This document shows, one piece after another, positions 47,311-61,262 of a stretch of DNA of 64,000 nt (the stretch's first letter is position 1; each line of letters begins with the position of its first letter). The stretch lies in NCBI RefSeq assembly GCF_000377645.1, contig NZ_KB898483.1, positions 1-64,000 of the forward strand. The letters run 5' to 3'. The stretch comes from Thiomonas sp. FB-6 (GTDB lineage Bacteria > Pseudomonadota > Gammaproteobacteria > Burkholderiales > Burkholderiaceae_C). A program made the position numbers and the translations under genes. The notes under the pieces are model-generated. The model did no database searches. It worked only from the letters and a program-made list of their open reading frames with translations, and was not told where the DNA came from.

Positions 47311-48571
47311 TCGCCAGGCGCAGCGCGTCCCACATGCGCTTGAAGAAGCCGGCCTGGCGCACCGGCGCCAGCACCTGCAGCGGGTAGCTGCCCATGGGCT
47401 TGCCGGCCAGCGCCACGTTCAGCGTGCCCACGCGCTGGCCCGCATCGAGCGGCGCCACCAGCGGGTCGTTGCGCTGCATCGTGGTCTGGATGCGCGCGGC
47501 GTCGCCGCGCGGCACGGTGACCACCACGTCCTGCAGGCTGCCCAGCGGCACGGTGGAGACGGCGCCCTTCCACACCGGCGCCTGCACCAGCGCCTTGCCG
47601 GCCTGCAGCAGGTGCACGTCGTCGAAGTTCTGGTAGGCCCAGTTCAGCAGCACGGCGCTTTCGGCCACGCGCGCATGCTCGGTGGGCGTGCCCATGACCA
47701 CGGTGAGCACGCGGCGCGGCCCGGTGGGGGTCTTGCGCAGCGCGGTGGTGATCATGCAGTAGCCGGCGTTCTCGGTGTAACCGGTCTTCATGCCGTCCAC
47801 CGAGGGGTCGGTGAACAGCAGGCTCACGCGGTTGGGCTGCGTGATGTGGTTGTAGGTGAATTCCTTGACCTTGAAGTAGCGCGCGAAATCGGCCGGGAAG
47901 TCGCGGACGATGTGGGTGGCGATGACGGCCAGGTCATGCGCGCTGCTGTGGTGCCCCGGGTCGGGCAGGCCGGTGGGGTCCATGAAGTGGGTGTCGTGCA
48001 GGCCCCACTGCTGCGCCTGGTTGTTCATCATGGACACGAAGGTGGCCTCGGAGCCGGCCACCGTCTGCGCCAGGGTCATGGCGGCGTCGTTGCCCGACTG
48101 CACGATCATGCCCATCAGCAGGTCGTCCACCGACACCGGCACGCGCGGGTCGACGAACATGCGCGAGCCGCCGGTGTGCCAGGCCTTCACGCTTTCGTGC
48201 ACCATCTGGTCGCGCTTGACGGTGCCGTCCTTGATCGCCTTGAAGGTGAGGTAGGCGGTCATCAGCTTGGTCAGCGAGGCCGGCGCCTCCACCTGGTGGG
48301 CGTCGTGCTGGGCCAGGACCTGGTTGCTGGTGAGGTCCAGCACCAGCCAGCTGCGCGCGTCCAGGTTGGGCGGCGTGACGGTCTGCAGCAGCGCGGCGGT
48401 CGGGCCGTTGGGCAGGTTGCCGGGGCCGGCCGAGGCGGCGGCGGCTGCCGGGGCCGAGGCGGCAACAGGGCCAGGGGCGGCGGCCCAGGCGGCCGGCAGC
48501 GTGCCCGCGGCGAAGGACAGGACGAGCGCACCGACGGCAAGGCGCGAGGGTCGGAAAGCGGGTGGGAACAT
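47303..48571 (-). CDS. D-alanyl-D-alanine carboxypeptidase (PBP5/DacC type)
   Basis: A low-molecular-weight penicillin-binding protein that trims pentapeptides in the periplasm. The 422-residue protein has a signal peptide ([20 protein letters not shown]), an Ala-rich linker, the SxxK motif ASLTKLM near residue 99, SGN in [13 protein letters not shown] in [14 protein letters not shown], and the C-terminal PBP5 domain ending in an amphipathic anchor ([15 protein letters not shown]). Start ATG 48571 gives the expected signal peptide. Confidence 0.94.
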   Translation of the reverse strand: MFPPAFRPSRLAVGALVLSFAAGTLPAAWAAAPGPVAASAPAAAAASAGPGNLPNGPTAALLQTVTPPNLDARSWLVLDLTSNQVLAQHDAHQVEAPASLTKLMTAYLTFKAIKDGTVKRDQMVHESVKAWHTGGSRMFVDPRVPVSVDDLLMGMIVQSGNDAAMTLAQTVAGSEATFVSMMNNQAQQWGLHDTHFMDPTGLPDPGHHSSAHDLAVIATHIVRDFPADFARYFKVKEFTYNHITQPNRVSLLFTDPSVDGMKTGYTENAGYCMITTALRKTPTGPRRVLTVVMGTPTEHARVAESAVLLNWAYQNFDDVHLLQAGKALVQAPVWKGAVSTVPLGSLQDVVVTVPRGDAARIQTTMQRNDPLVAPLDAGQRVGTLNVALAGKPMGSYPLQVLAPVRQAGFFKRMWDALRLAIK

Positions 48572-48721
48572 GGGCGATTCGGACAAAGCTGAAAAGCCGG
48601 CGGCATACCGGCGGATGCGCGCGCCCCGCTGACCGGGGCGCACAACCTGCAGCACCATAGCAGCGCGCGGAGGGCTTGTTGTTTCCTCAGGTATCGACGC
48701 GCGGGGGCGCGGCGACCGCGT

Positions 48722-49387
48722 TCAGTCGGGGAGCGTCGCGTGCCACGCGCACACCCATTGTTTCAGCGGCGTGAGCATGCCGTGAAAGAAATGCCCGGCG
48801 CCGGGCACCACCAGCACCGGCTGGGCCTGCGGGCGCGCCCAGTCCATGGTGGCGGACAGGGGCACGACGTCGTCGGCCTCGCCGTGCACCACCAGCATGC
48901 GCCGCGCCAGCGTGGCGCCGGCCTCGTCGCGCAGCGCCGGCACCGCGAAACTCGCCACCGCCGGCGCCACCAGGCACAGGTGGTGCACGTCGCGCGCCTG
49001 TTCGCGCAGTTGCGCGCACAGGCGCGCGGCCACGAAGCCCCCGAAGGAAAACCCGGAAATGGCCAGCAGCACGTCCTGCGCCAGGCCCAGTTCGGCCTGC
49101 GCGTGCAGCATCGCGGCGCGCAGGTCCTCGGTCTCGCCCAGGCCTTCGGTGTAGCGGCCCTCGCTGGCGCCCACGCCGCGGAAGTTCGGGCGCACCGCGG
49201 CGTAGCCCAGCTGCACCCAGGCCCGCGCGAGGGTCTGCGCCACCTTGTTGTCCAGCGTGCCGCCCTGCAACGGGTGGGGGTGCGCGACCACGGCCAGGCC
49301 GCGCGGCGCCTGCGCCGGCAGGTCGATGGCCAGCTCCAGCGTGCCGGCCGGGCCGGCGATGCGCTCGCGCCGGGTGGAGCTGTTCAT
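48722..49387 (-). CDS. Alpha/beta hydrolase
   Basis: A 221-residue hydrolase of the type with N-terminal ALVAHPHP motif (here AVVAHPHPLQGGTLDNKVAQ), RPNFRGVGASEG, nucleophile Ser in ISGFSFGGFVAARL, an Asp in VHGEADDVVP and His in VPGAGHFFHG. Such proteins are often annotated CocE/NonD or dienelactone-like hydrolases; the substrate is unknown. Its ATG overlaps the ferredoxin stop (ATGA), so it is coupled to the ferredoxin-hemJ operon. Confidence 0.85.
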   Translation of the reverse strand: MNSSTRRERIAGPAGTLELAIDLPAQAPRGLAVVAHPHPLQGGTLDNKVAQTLARAWVQLGYAAVRPNFRGVGASEGRYTEGLGETEDLRAAMLHAQAELGLAQDVLLAISGFSFGGFVAARLCAQLREQARDVHHLCLVAPAVASFAVPALRDEAGATLARRMLVVHGEADDVVPLSATMDWARPQAQPVLVVPGAGHFFHGMLTPLKQWVCAWHATLPD

Positions 49388-49710
49388 GCCGCGGGCTCCT
49401 CGGGCACCAGCAGGCGCTCGACGATCTCGCCGTGCTTGAGGTGGCGCTCGACGATCTCGTCGATGTCGTGCTGGTCCACGTAGGTGTACCAGGTGCCCTG
49501 GGGGTAGACCACGCACACGGGCCCCTGCTCGCAGCGCTCCATGCAGCCGGCGCGGTTCACCCGCACCTTGCCGGGGCCGGCCAGGCCGGCCTGCTTGACG
49601 GCCTTCTTGCAGTGGTCGAAGGCCGCCTCGGCGCCTTGTGCCGCGCAGCAGGGGCGGGGCCCGTCGCGCTGGTTCAGGCAGAAGAACACGTGGTACTGGT
49701 AATGGCTCAT
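49384..49710 (-). CDS. Thioredoxin-like [2Fe-2S] ferredoxin
   Basis: A 108-residue ferredoxin with thioredoxin fold. Cysteines lie in VFFCLNQRDGPRPCC and NRAGCMERCEQGPVCVVYP, the latter typical of the (2Fe-2S) ferredoxins related to the NuoE C-terminal domain. There is no signal peptide. The gene is the middle member of hemJ-ferredoxin-hydrolase, 14 bases behind hemJ. Electron partner is unknown. Confidence 0.86.
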   Translation of the reverse strand: MSHYQYHVFFCLNQRDGPRPCCAAQGAEAAFDHCKKAVKQAGLAGPGKVRVNRAGCMERCEQGPVCVVYPQGTWYTYVDQHDIDEIVERHLKHGEIVERLLVPEEPAA

Positions 49711-49724
49711 GGAAGGCGCAGGGT

Positions 49725-50165
49725 TCAGAAGGGCTTGACCACCACCATGGGCACGATGACGAACAGCGCGACGGTGGGAATCTCGTTGAACCAGCGGTAC
49801 CAGCGGTGGCTGTGCCGGTTGCGCCCCTGCTCGAACTGGCGCAGCAGGCGCCGGCAGAGGTGATCGAAGGCGATCAGCACGAGGACGAAACCGAGTTTCA
49901 CGTGCATCCAGCCATTGCCGGGGCCGCGCAGCCCCACGCCGTAGACCAGCCAGAGCACGAGGCCGAAGCCCAGCGCCGGCACCATCAGGATGGTCATGAA
50001 GCGCAGCAGCTTGCGCGCCATCAGCAGCAGGCGCTCGCGCTCGGCGCGCGCCTCGGGCGCATCGCCCACCATGGCCAGGTTGACGTAGATGCGCGGCAGA
50101 TAGAACAGGCCGGCGAACCAGGAAACGACAAAAATGACATGCAGGGCCTTGATCCACAGGAACAT
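49725..50165 (-). CDS. hemJ: Protoporphyrinogen oxidase HemJ (UPF0093)
   Basis: HemJ oxidises protoporphyrinogen IX to protoporphyrin IX in the membrane, the next-to-last step of heme synthesis in bacteria lacking HemG/HemY. The 146-residue protein has four hydrophobic helices, the N-terminal histidine in WIKALHVIFVVSWFAGLFYLPR, the WMHVKLGFV motif and the tail RWFNEIPTVALFVIVPMVVVKPF. GAGGAG six bases upstream fixes the ATG. The gene lies divergent from hemB, another heme gene, with a structured RNA candidate in the spacer. Confidence 0.92.
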   Translation of the reverse strand: MFLWIKALHVIFVVSWFAGLFYLPRIYVNLAMVGDAPEARAERERLLLMARKLLRFMTILMVPALGFGLVLWLVYGVGLRGPGNGWMHVKLGFVLVLIAFDHLCRRLLRQFEQGRNRHSHRWYRWFNEIPTVALFVIVPMVVVKPF

Positions 50166-50214
50166 CGGGACTCCTCGGGGGTTGGCGGCAGCCCTGCATT
50201 GTGCCTGCGCACCC

Positions 50215-50240
50215 AAAAAAACGCCCCGGCCGGGGCCGGG

Positions 50241-50243
<3 letters not shown>
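50215..50243 (-). terminator. Strong minus-strand terminator ahead of hemJ
   Basis: A perfect 10-bp palindrome (CGCCCCGGCC 50222-50231 / GGCCGGGGCG 50234-50243) is followed on the minus strand by seven T residues (complement of 50215-50221). It lies 50 bases upstream of the hemJ start with no protein gene ending nearby, so it must terminate a non-coding transcript or attenuate hemJ. Confidence 0.85.
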
Positions 50244-51403
<1,160 letters not shown>

Positions 51404-51546
51404 ATAACCGGCAAGACCCTGGCCCGGCAACGGGACGGACCGGCCTCCCATAATCCTGACGACGTTCTGCACGGCCTTCCCGAAGGGGCGTGCAGCTGCC
51501 TCGGGGCCCTCGTGCCCCGCCTGCCACTCGTCCGCCAGGAGTGCCG

Positions 51547-52488
51547 ATGCCCCCCGAATCCTGCTCGCCGCCCCCAGGGCAGCTGCCTCGCCCGTCAACG
51601 TCACGCCGAGGCCGCGCCGGCCTCGGCCACGCGCTCCGCGGCGCGGCCCTGGCCTGCGCCGGGCTGCTCGGCCCGGCCACACCGGCTGCGCAAGCGGCGC
51701 CGACCGGCGCCCCGGGCTCCGGCTACGCCATGCTGCAGATCGTGCCGCTGGGCGCCGGGGACACGCTTGCATTCACCGCGGTTCCCGGCAAGGACAACCC
51801 CCTCGGCTTTGCGGTGCAATGCCACACGATGCCGCCCGGCCGCGTCTGCGACGGCGGCACCCTGGCGGGAAGGTTCCCCGCGCGCGAGACGCAGAGCCTG
51901 CTGCAGGTCACGACCGAGGGCATCGCGCCCTGCGTCAACAGCCCGTACTACTTCTCCTGCCCCATCGCGCCCTTGCCGGACCAGGGCGCGCAGCGGGTGT
52001 CTTACACCTTGCGCGTGGCGCCCGGGGACTACGCGACCAACGTCGCGACCGTGGAAGGCAGGGACGGCCTTCATCTGGCCACGGGCACCCTGGTCACCAC
52101 CATGCAAGGCGAGGGCACGCTGAGCCTCGCGCCGGCGCCGGACGTGATCATTCCCGACGACTCGCGCAATGCGATCGCCACCCTGCACTACAGCAACGCC
52201 GGTCCGTCGGTGAACCGCGGCGTTCGCCTGCGCATCGGACCGTTCCCGGATTACCTGCAGCCTTCGGTCATGAGCGATGAGCCGGACTGCGTGTTCGAAG
52301 GGAACATGCTGGAGTGCAGGCCTCCCGACCTGCCGCCAGGGGTCATGCGCGACGTGGCGATCACCATCTACGCCGACATCCAACGCGCTCCGCCGCTGCC
52401 GGCCAAGTCCGATATCGAGGTCGAGGCCAGCAGCGATCTGGGCCACAGCCAGACGGTGTTCTCCGTCGTGGTGATGCACGTCCAGTAG
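51547..52488 (+). CDS. Secreted protein with DUF11-like repeat
   Basis: A 313-residue exported protein. After a basic N-terminus, a signal-like segment (LRGAALACAGLLGPATPAAQA) ends near residue 55. The C-terminal domain (about residues 190-310) carries a DUF11-like pattern: HYSNAGPSVNRGVRLRIGPFP, then CVFEGNMLECRPPDLPPGV with its two cysteines. The middle has further cysteines (VQCHTMPPGRVCDGG, APCVNSPYYFSC) likely forming disulfides. Such beta-sandwich domains occur in surface proteins. AGGAG supports the ATG. Function is unknown; a CATAAT hexamer near 51449 may be its promoter. Confidence 0.68.
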   Translation: MPPESCSPPPGQLPRPSTSRRGRAGLGHALRGAALACAGLLGPATPAAQAAPTGAPGSGYAMLQIVPLGAGDTLAFTAVPGKDNPLGFAVQCHTMPPGRVCDGGTLAGRFPARETQSLLQVTTEGIAPCVNSPYYFSCPIAPLPDQGAQRVSYTLRVAPGDYATNVATVEGRDGLHLATGTLVTTMQGEGTLSLAPAPDVIIPDDSRNAIATLHYSNAGPSVNRGVRLRIGPFPDYLQPSVMSDEPDCVFEGNMLECRPPDLPPGVMRDVAITIYADIQRAPPLPAKSDIEVEASSDLGHSQTVFSVVVMHVQ

Positions 52489-52521
52489 CCTTGCGCTGGC
52501 GTCGTCCGGCAGGGCGAGCCG

Positions 52522-52965
52522 CTACAGCAGCACGACCAGCGCGATGGCCAGCCAGCCCAGCGCGAAGTTGAGTTGCACCAGCCGGTGGATGCGCTGCAGC
52601 GCGGCGCCCGCCTCGGGCCAGCGGGCCTCACGCGCGGCGCGGCAGGCGCGCCGGTAGGGGGCGAAGTAGAGGTAGGCGAACACGGCCGTCATCAGCAGGC
52701 CGATGCCCAGCATGGCGTGCCAGCCCGGCGGCGCGGCCGCCATGCCCACGCTGGCCAGCGCCCAGGCGCCGCTGCCCAGCAGCAGCGCGATGCTCAGCCA
52801 CACCAGCGGGAAAAAGCCTCGCAGCACCTGCAGCATCAACTGCTGGCGCAGCGGCGGCTCCAGCACGCGCAAGGCGGCCGGGCGCAGCGCCAGCAACACC
52901 AGGCTCATGCCGCCCATCCAGACGATGGCACCGATCAAGTGTATGAAAAGCAACAATTTGTTCAC
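52522..52965 (-). CDS. CopD-like small membrane protein
   Basis: A 147-residue protein with four hydrophobic helices. The first carries KLLLFIHLIGAIVWMGGMSL, with the histidine typical of CopD/HemJ-related membrane proteins. The rest (GFFPLVWLSIALLLGSGAWAL, WHAMLGIGLLMTAVFAYLYF) fits the CopD domain family. The GTG start at 52965 is favoured by GGGGGT five bases upstream. Copper or heme relation is only suggested by fold. It converges on the DUF11-like gene. Confidence 0.75.
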   Translation of the reverse strand: MNKLLLFIHLIGAIVWMGGMSLVLLALRPAALRVLEPPLRQQLMLQVLRGFFPLVWLSIALLLGSGAWALASVGMAAAPPGWHAMLGIGLLMTAVFAYLYFAPYRRACRAAREARWPEAGAALQRIHRLVQLNFALGWLAIALVVLL

Positions 52966-53359
52966 GACAACCCCCTGGGGCCGAGCATAGCCCAAACGCC
53001 GTGCCGCCCCTGGCGGCGCATGTCCGCACTGCGCCTTGCCTTGCTCTGGCGCAAGGCAAGCCCGAGGCCAGCTACGAAAATACTGGATTGCTGCCTAGGG
53101 GTTTACGTATACTTCCGCCGTTTGGCCACGAGCGATTTGTTACAACGCTTGGCCGGGATGTTGACTGGATGGTGGCCCCAGGGCGCGCGCTGCGCACCTC
53201 GACGGGGCCCAGCGCGCGAAGTCCGCGTGCCACGACCGCGGCAGCAGGATGCTCGGCGCACCGTGAGGGTGCGCCGGCTGGTCCGCGGTGGCACGGGCCA
53301 GCCACCCATCCCGCAGCAGCAGAACCGCAAGACCTCATCAGCAAAATCTAGCAAAAAAC
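52966..53359. other. Spacer between the CopD-like gene and atpI
   Basis: About 390 bases without a protein gene. TATACT at 53108-53113 is a good -10 box, probably of the atp operon, although no well-placed -35 is seen. This gives an untranslated leader of about 240 bases. The leader contains the paired palindromes described separately and ends in an A-rich segment (GCAAAAAAC) before the GTG start of atpI. Confidence 0.5.
53255..53303. repeat. Paired palindromes upstream of atpI (copy B)
   Basis: A perfect 8-bp hairpin GGCGCACC (53255-53262) / GGTGCGCC (53268-53275) is followed directly by a second hairpin, GGCTGGTCCG (53276-53285) with CGGGCCAGCC (53294-53303), ten pairs including one G-T. 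The second resembles copy A at 15938-15960. Both copies sit in leaders of multi-gene operons. Confidence 0.5.
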
Positions 53360-53833
53360 GTGCAAGCCTTGGACACCTGGCAGGACGAAGACGACACGCC
53401 GCGCGAGCCGCTGAGCAGCGAGCAGGCGCAAGCCTTGCTGCGCGCCAAGCCGGGCGTGTCGCCGCTGCGCGTGGTCGCGCTGCAACTGGCCGTGACCCTG
53501 CTGGCCGGCCTGGCGGGCTGGCTGCTGGGCGGGCGCTCCGCGGGGCTGTCGGCGCTGTGGGGCGGCGCGGTGGTGCTGCTGCCGGCCGCCTTGTTCGCCG
53601 GTGCCATGCGCCGCTGGCTGGTGCGCCTGCCGCCCGCCTACGCACTGTTCGGCTTCGCCTTCGGCGAATTGCTCAAGATCGCCTTCACCGTGATGTTCCT
53701 GCTGCTGGCCCCGCGCCTGCTGCCCGCCCTGAGCTGGCCGGCGCTGCTGCTCGGCCTGGTGGCCACGCTGCAGGTGTACTGGATCGCCCTGCTGTTGCGC
53801 GGCAAGCCGCGCGACAGCGGGAAACAAGCCTGA
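53360..53833 (+). CDS. atpI: ATP synthase subunit I
   Basis: AtpI is an accessory membrane protein of the atp operon that helps c-ring assembly. From the GTG at 53360 it has 157 residues: a charged N-terminus (ALDTWQDEDDTPREPL), then four hydrophobic helices (LQLAVTLLAGLAGWLLGG, SALWGGAVVLLPAALFAG, FGELLKIAFTVMFLLLAP, LLLGLVATLQVYWIALLL). The FGELLKI segment is typical of the family. The start is uncertain: a GTG at 53288 would add 24 residues but run through a hairpin. It is the first gene of atpIBEFHAGDC. Confidence 0.85.
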   Translation: MQALDTWQDEDDTPREPLSSEQAQALLRAKPGVSPLRVVALQLAVTLLAGLAGWLLGGRSAGLSALWGGAVVLLPAALFAGAMRRWLVRLPPAYALFGFAFGELLKIAFTVMFLLLAPRLLPALSWPALLLGLVATLQVYWIALLLRGKPRDSGKQA

Positions 53834-53876
53834 GTCCGCGCACCACCACGCGACCAACCCTTTTGCCGAAGCTGCC

Positions 53877-54737
53877 ATGTCCGCTCCAGAACCGACGATC
53901 ACCGCAGGCGAATACATCATCCACCACCTGACGCAGTGGACCAGCGCCCCGCGTGCCGGCGTGGTGGACTTCCACGTCGTCGACATCGACTCGCTGGTCA
54001 TGACCCTGCTGCTGGGCGCGCTGGCCTGCTTCGTGCTGTGGCGCGTGGCCCGCTCGATGAGCAGCGGAGTGCCGGGGCGCATGCAGGCCGCGGTGGAGTT
54101 CCTGGTGGAGTTCGTCGACGAGCAGGCGCGCGGCATCGTGCGCAACGCCAAGTCGCGCGAATTCGTCACGCCGCTGGCCTTCATCTCCTTCATCTGGATC
54201 GTGCTGATGAACGCGATGGACCTGCTGCCGGTGGACCTGCTGCCGCGCCTGTGGGAAGGCGCCGCCGCCGCCACCGGTCACGATCCGCAGCACGCCTACC
54301 TGCGCGTGGTGGCCACCGCCGACCTGTCGGTGGCGCTGGGCATGTCCATCACCGTGCTGCTGCTGAGCCTGTACTACGGCGTGCGCGTCAAGGGCCTGGG
54401 GGGCTGGCTGCACGAGCTGTTCACCGCCCCCTTCGGCAACCACCCGGCGCTGTGGCCGCTGAACTTCGGCATGCAGTTGCTGGAGTACCTGGCCAAGACC
54501 CTGTCGCACGGCATGCGACTGTTCGGCAACCTGTACGCCGAGGAAATCCTGTTCATGATCATCGCGCTGATGGGCGCGGCGGGACTGAGCAGCCTGTCCG
54601 GTTGGGCGCTGTTCTTCGGGAACATCGCCGCCGGGCTGGCCTGGTCGATCTTCAGCATGCTGATCATCGTGCTGCAAGGCTTCATTTTCATGATGCTGAC
54701 CCTGGTCTACATCGGCCAGGCGCACGACCACCATTGA
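53877..54737 (+). CDS. atpB: ATP synthase F0 subunit a
   Basis: Subunit a forms the proton half-channels next to the c-ring. The 286-residue membrane protein carries the essential arginine in TLSHGMRLFGNLYAEE, the GFIFMMLTLVYIGQAH last helix and the VTPLAFISFIWIVLMNAMDLLP region. Length and motifs are those of betaproteobacterial AtpB. It lies 43 bases behind atpI. Confidence 0.97.
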   Translation: MSAPEPTITAGEYIIHHLTQWTSAPRAGVVDFHVVDIDSLVMTLLLGALACFVLWRVARSMSSGVPGRMQAAVEFLVEFVDEQARGIVRNAKSREFVTPLAFISFIWIVLMNAMDLLPVDLLPRLWEGAAAATGHDPQHAYLRVVATADLSVALGMSITVLLLSLYYGVRVKGLGGWLHELFTAPFGNHPALWPLNFGMQLLEYLAKTLSHGMRLFGNLYAEEILFMIIALMGAAGLSSLSGWALFFGNIAAGLAWSIFSMLIIVLQGFIFMMLTLVYIGQAHDHH

Positions 54738-55067
<330 letters not shown>

Positions 55068-55131
55068 TCCCGCGGACCGCACTGACGGTCTGCACACCTC
55101 ATGTCCCCGAAACTACGCAAGGGTTAGCGCC

Positions 55132-55602
55132 ATGCATTTGGACGCAACACTGATTGCGCAGCTCATCGTGTTCCTGCTGCTGGCGGCGTTCACGGCCAAG
55201 TATGTGTGGCCGCCGATCACCAAGGCGCTGGACGAGCGCGCAAAGAAAATCGCCGACGGCCTCGCCGCGGCTGATCGTGCCAAGGCCGAGCTGGCCTCGG
55301 CCAACCAGGAAGTCACGCGTGAGCTCGCTCGTTCGCACGAGGAGAGCGCGCAGCGCCTGCACGAGGCCGAGCGCCGCGCCATGGCGATGATCGAGGAAGC
55401 CCGCCGCAAGGCCGAGGAAACCGCCGAGGCGATCGTCGCCCAGGCGCACGCCGAGGCCCAGCAGCAGGTAGTCAAGGCCCGCGAGGCCCTGCGCGACCAG
55501 GTCGCGGCGCTGGCGGTTCAGGGCGCCGAGGCGATCCTGCGCCGCGAGGTCAACGCGCAGGCCCACGGCGAGCTGCTTCAGCAGCTCAAAGCCGAGCTCT
55601 GA
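55132..55602 (+). CDS. atpF: ATP synthase F0 subunit b
   Basis: Subunit b is the peripheral stalk linking F0 and F1. The 156-residue protein has one N-terminal membrane helix ([22 protein letters not shown]) and a long charged helical, coiled-coil domain rich in Ala, Glu, Lys and Arg. Length equals the E. coli subunit. It is 64 bases behind atpE and 15 before atpH. Confidence 0.97.
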   Translation: MHLDATLIAQLIVFLLLAAFTAKYVWPPITKALDERAKKIADGLAAADRAKAELASANQEVTRELARSHEESAQRLHEAERRAMAMIEEARRKAEETAEAIVAQAHAEAQQQVVKAREALRDQVAALAVQGAEAILRREVNAQAHGELLQQLKAEL

Positions 55603-55617
55603 GCGAAAGGAACCGCG

Positions 55618-56163
55618 ATGGCTGAACTCGCAACCGTCGCACGGCCCTACGCCGAAGCGATGTTCCAGGCCGCGCAGGGCGCGGCGGCCGCCGAAACCCT
55701 CGACCAGGTGGCCGAGCAGCTCGACGCGCTGGCCGTGGTCGCGCGCGACGCCGGCCTGCGCCGGCTGGTCGGCGACCCGCAGCTGGGTGCGCAGGCCCTC
55801 GGCGAGCTGATGCTGTCGGCGCTGCCGAAACAGCCCGGCGCCGCGGTGCGCAACCTCCTGCACGTGGTGCTCGAGAACCACCGCCTGGCGGCGCTGCCGG
55901 CCATCGCCGAGCAATTCCACCGGCTGAAGGACGCCGCGCAGCAGCGCGCCGAGGTCCAGGTCACCAGCGCCTTCCCCATGGACCAGCGCCAGCTCGACGA
56001 GCTGCTGCCGGCCCTGGAGCGGCGCTTCGGACGCAAGCTGTACGCGCGCGTCGAGGTCGACCCCGGGCTGATCGGCGGCGTGCGCGTGGCCGTCGGCGAC
56101 GAGGTGCTGGACACCTCGGTACGCGCCCGCCTGGAGTCGATGCGCAACGCGCTCACGGCTTGA
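55618..56163 (+). CDS. atpH: ATP synthase F1 subunit delta
   Basis: Delta joins the b stalk to the alpha/beta hexamer. The 181-residue protein begins ELATVARPYAEAMFQAA, the family start, and ends with the beta/alpha domain motif VDPGLIGGVRVAVGDEVLDTSVRARLE. AAAGGAA precedes the ATG. Confidence 0.97.
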   Translation: MAELATVARPYAEAMFQAAQGAAAAETLDQVAEQLDALAVVARDAGLRRLVGDPQLGAQALGELMLSALPKQPGAAVRNLLHVVLENHRLAALPAIAEQFHRLKDAAQQRAEVQVTSAFPMDQRQLDELLPALERRFGRKLYARVEVDPGLIGGVRVAVGDEVLDTSVRARLESMRNALTA

Positions 56164-56201
56164 GGCCACACCCCATTCGCCCATGAATACCGAGGCTCCC
56201 C

Positions 56202-57743
<1,542 letters not shown>

Positions 57744-57874
57744 GTGCCCCGGGCGGCCGGGCTTGCCCGGCCTGCCCCCCGAGGGGGTCGAATCGGCTTG
57801 GGACGACCCTGAGCCGATTCGGCTCACCGCCTCGAAAGGGACACATCAGTGAGCGAACGGACTGGAGAGCCCGC

Positions 57875-60224
<2,350 letters not shown>

Positions 60225-60285
60225 GCTTGGTTCGCGGGGCCGCCGCGCGCTGCGCGCGGCCCGTTTCCGGCCTTTCGGAGTGGTC

Positions 60286-60714
60286 ATGAAAACCTTTCAT
60301 ATCGATGTGGTCAGTGCCGAAGAGCTGATCTATTCCGGTGAAGCCCGCTTCGTCGCGCTTCCCGGGGAAGCCGGCGAGCTCGGCATCCTCGCCGGTCACA
60401 CGCCGCTGATCACCCGCATCAAGCCCGGCGCGGTGCGCATCGAGCGCCCCGACGGCGCGAGCAACGAAGAAGACTTCGTGTTCGTCGCCGGCGGTGTGCT
60501 CGAGGTGCAGCCGGGGCACGTCACGGTGCTGGCCGACACGGCCATCCGCGGCAAGGACCTCGACGAGGCCAAGGCCCAGGAGGCTCTGAAGCAGGCCGAG
60601 GAGAATCGCGTCCACGCCAAGGACACGCAGGACATCGCGGTGGTCGAAGGCGAACTGGCGATGCTGGCCGCCCAGCTGGCGGCGATCCGCCGCCTGCGCG
60701 GACGCATGCACTGA
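60286..60714 (+). CDS. atpC: ATP synthase F1 subunit epsilon
   Basis: Epsilon couples the rotor to the c-ring and can inhibit ATP hydrolysis. The 142-residue protein has the N-terminal beta barrel ([40 protein letters not shown]) and a C-terminal two-helix hairpin ([36 protein letters not shown]). CGGAG six bases before ATG 60286 fixes the start, with GTG 60280 as a weaker alternative. It is the last gene of the operon. Confidence 0.97.
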   Translation: MKTFHIDVVSAEELIYSGEARFVALPGEAGELGILAGHTPLITRIKPGAVRIERPDGASNEEDFVFVAGGVLEVQPGHVTVLADTAIRGKDLDEAKAQEALKQAEENRVHAKDTQDIAVVEGELAMLAAQLAAIRRLRGRMH

Positions 60715-60756
60715 AACACCCGGCAGGGCCGCCGCCGTCCGCGGCGCCCTCCCGCC

Positions 60757-60785
60757 AAGCCACACCTCCGGGTGTGGCTTTTTTT
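60757..60785 (+). terminator. Terminator of the atp operon
   Basis: A 10-bp stem AAGCCACACC (60757-60766) / GGTGTGGCTT (60771-60780), loop TCCG, followed by a run of T residues to 60785. Confidence 0.93.
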
Positions 60786-60803
60786 CGCCCCGGCCCGGGT
60801 CTT

Positions 60804-60832
60804 TTGCACAGGCAAGTTTTTTGGCCTAGTAT
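60804..60832 (+). promoter_or_regulatory. Promoter of the Xre-RES operon
   Basis: TTGCAC (60804-60809) and TAGTAT (60827-60832) with an ideal 17-base spacer. It lies 22 bases upstream of the antitoxin start codon and just behind the atp terminator. The AAGTTTTTTGG spacer is AT-rich. Confidence 0.8.
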
Positions 60833-60854
60833 TTCCACTGCAAGGAGCCGGATC

Positions 60855-61262
60855 ATGCCCTCGAAACCCCGCCTGCTGGATGTCCAGGCCATCCCGCCTA
60901 CCCCGGCGGAAGCCGATGCCGGCCGCGTGCTCGCCAAGGCCACGCTGCGCGCGGCCACGCTGCTGGGCCTGAGCGGGCGCCAGCTGGCCGAGGTGATCGG
61001 CAGCAGCGAGTCCACCGTCTCGCGCATGGCCGGCGGCGCCCGCGCGCTGGCGCCGCGGTCCAAGCCCGGGCAACTGGCCACGCTGGTGATCCGGGTCTAC
61101 CGCTCGCTGGACGCGCTGGTGGGCAACGATTCCCAGGCGCGCCTGCGCTGGATGCAAAGCTACAACGATGCGCTGGGCACCACGCCACTGCAGGCCCTGA
61201 GGACCCCCGAGGGGCTGGTGCGCGTGGTCACCTACCTCGACGGCGCGCGCGCGCTGGCATGA
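60855..61262 (+). CDS. Xre/MbcA/ParS-type antitoxin (DUF2384)
   Basis: A 135-residue antitoxin. It has an N-terminal helix-turn-helix (RAATLLGLSGRQLAEVIGSS, then ESTVSRMAGG) and the C-terminal MbcA/ParS/Xre toxin-binding domain (WMQSYNDALGTTPLQALRTP, EGLVRVVTYLDGARALA). AAGGAG nine bases before the ATG gives a strong ribosome site. It overlaps the RES toxin gene by four bases (ATGA) and is probably autoregulatory. Confidence 0.9.
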   Translation: MPSKPRLLDVQAIPPTPAEADAGRVLAKATLRAATLLGLSGRQLAEVIGSSESTVSRMAGGARALAPRSKPGQLATLVIRVYRSLDALVGNDSQARLRWMQSYNDALGTTPLQALRTPEGLVRVVTYLDGARALA

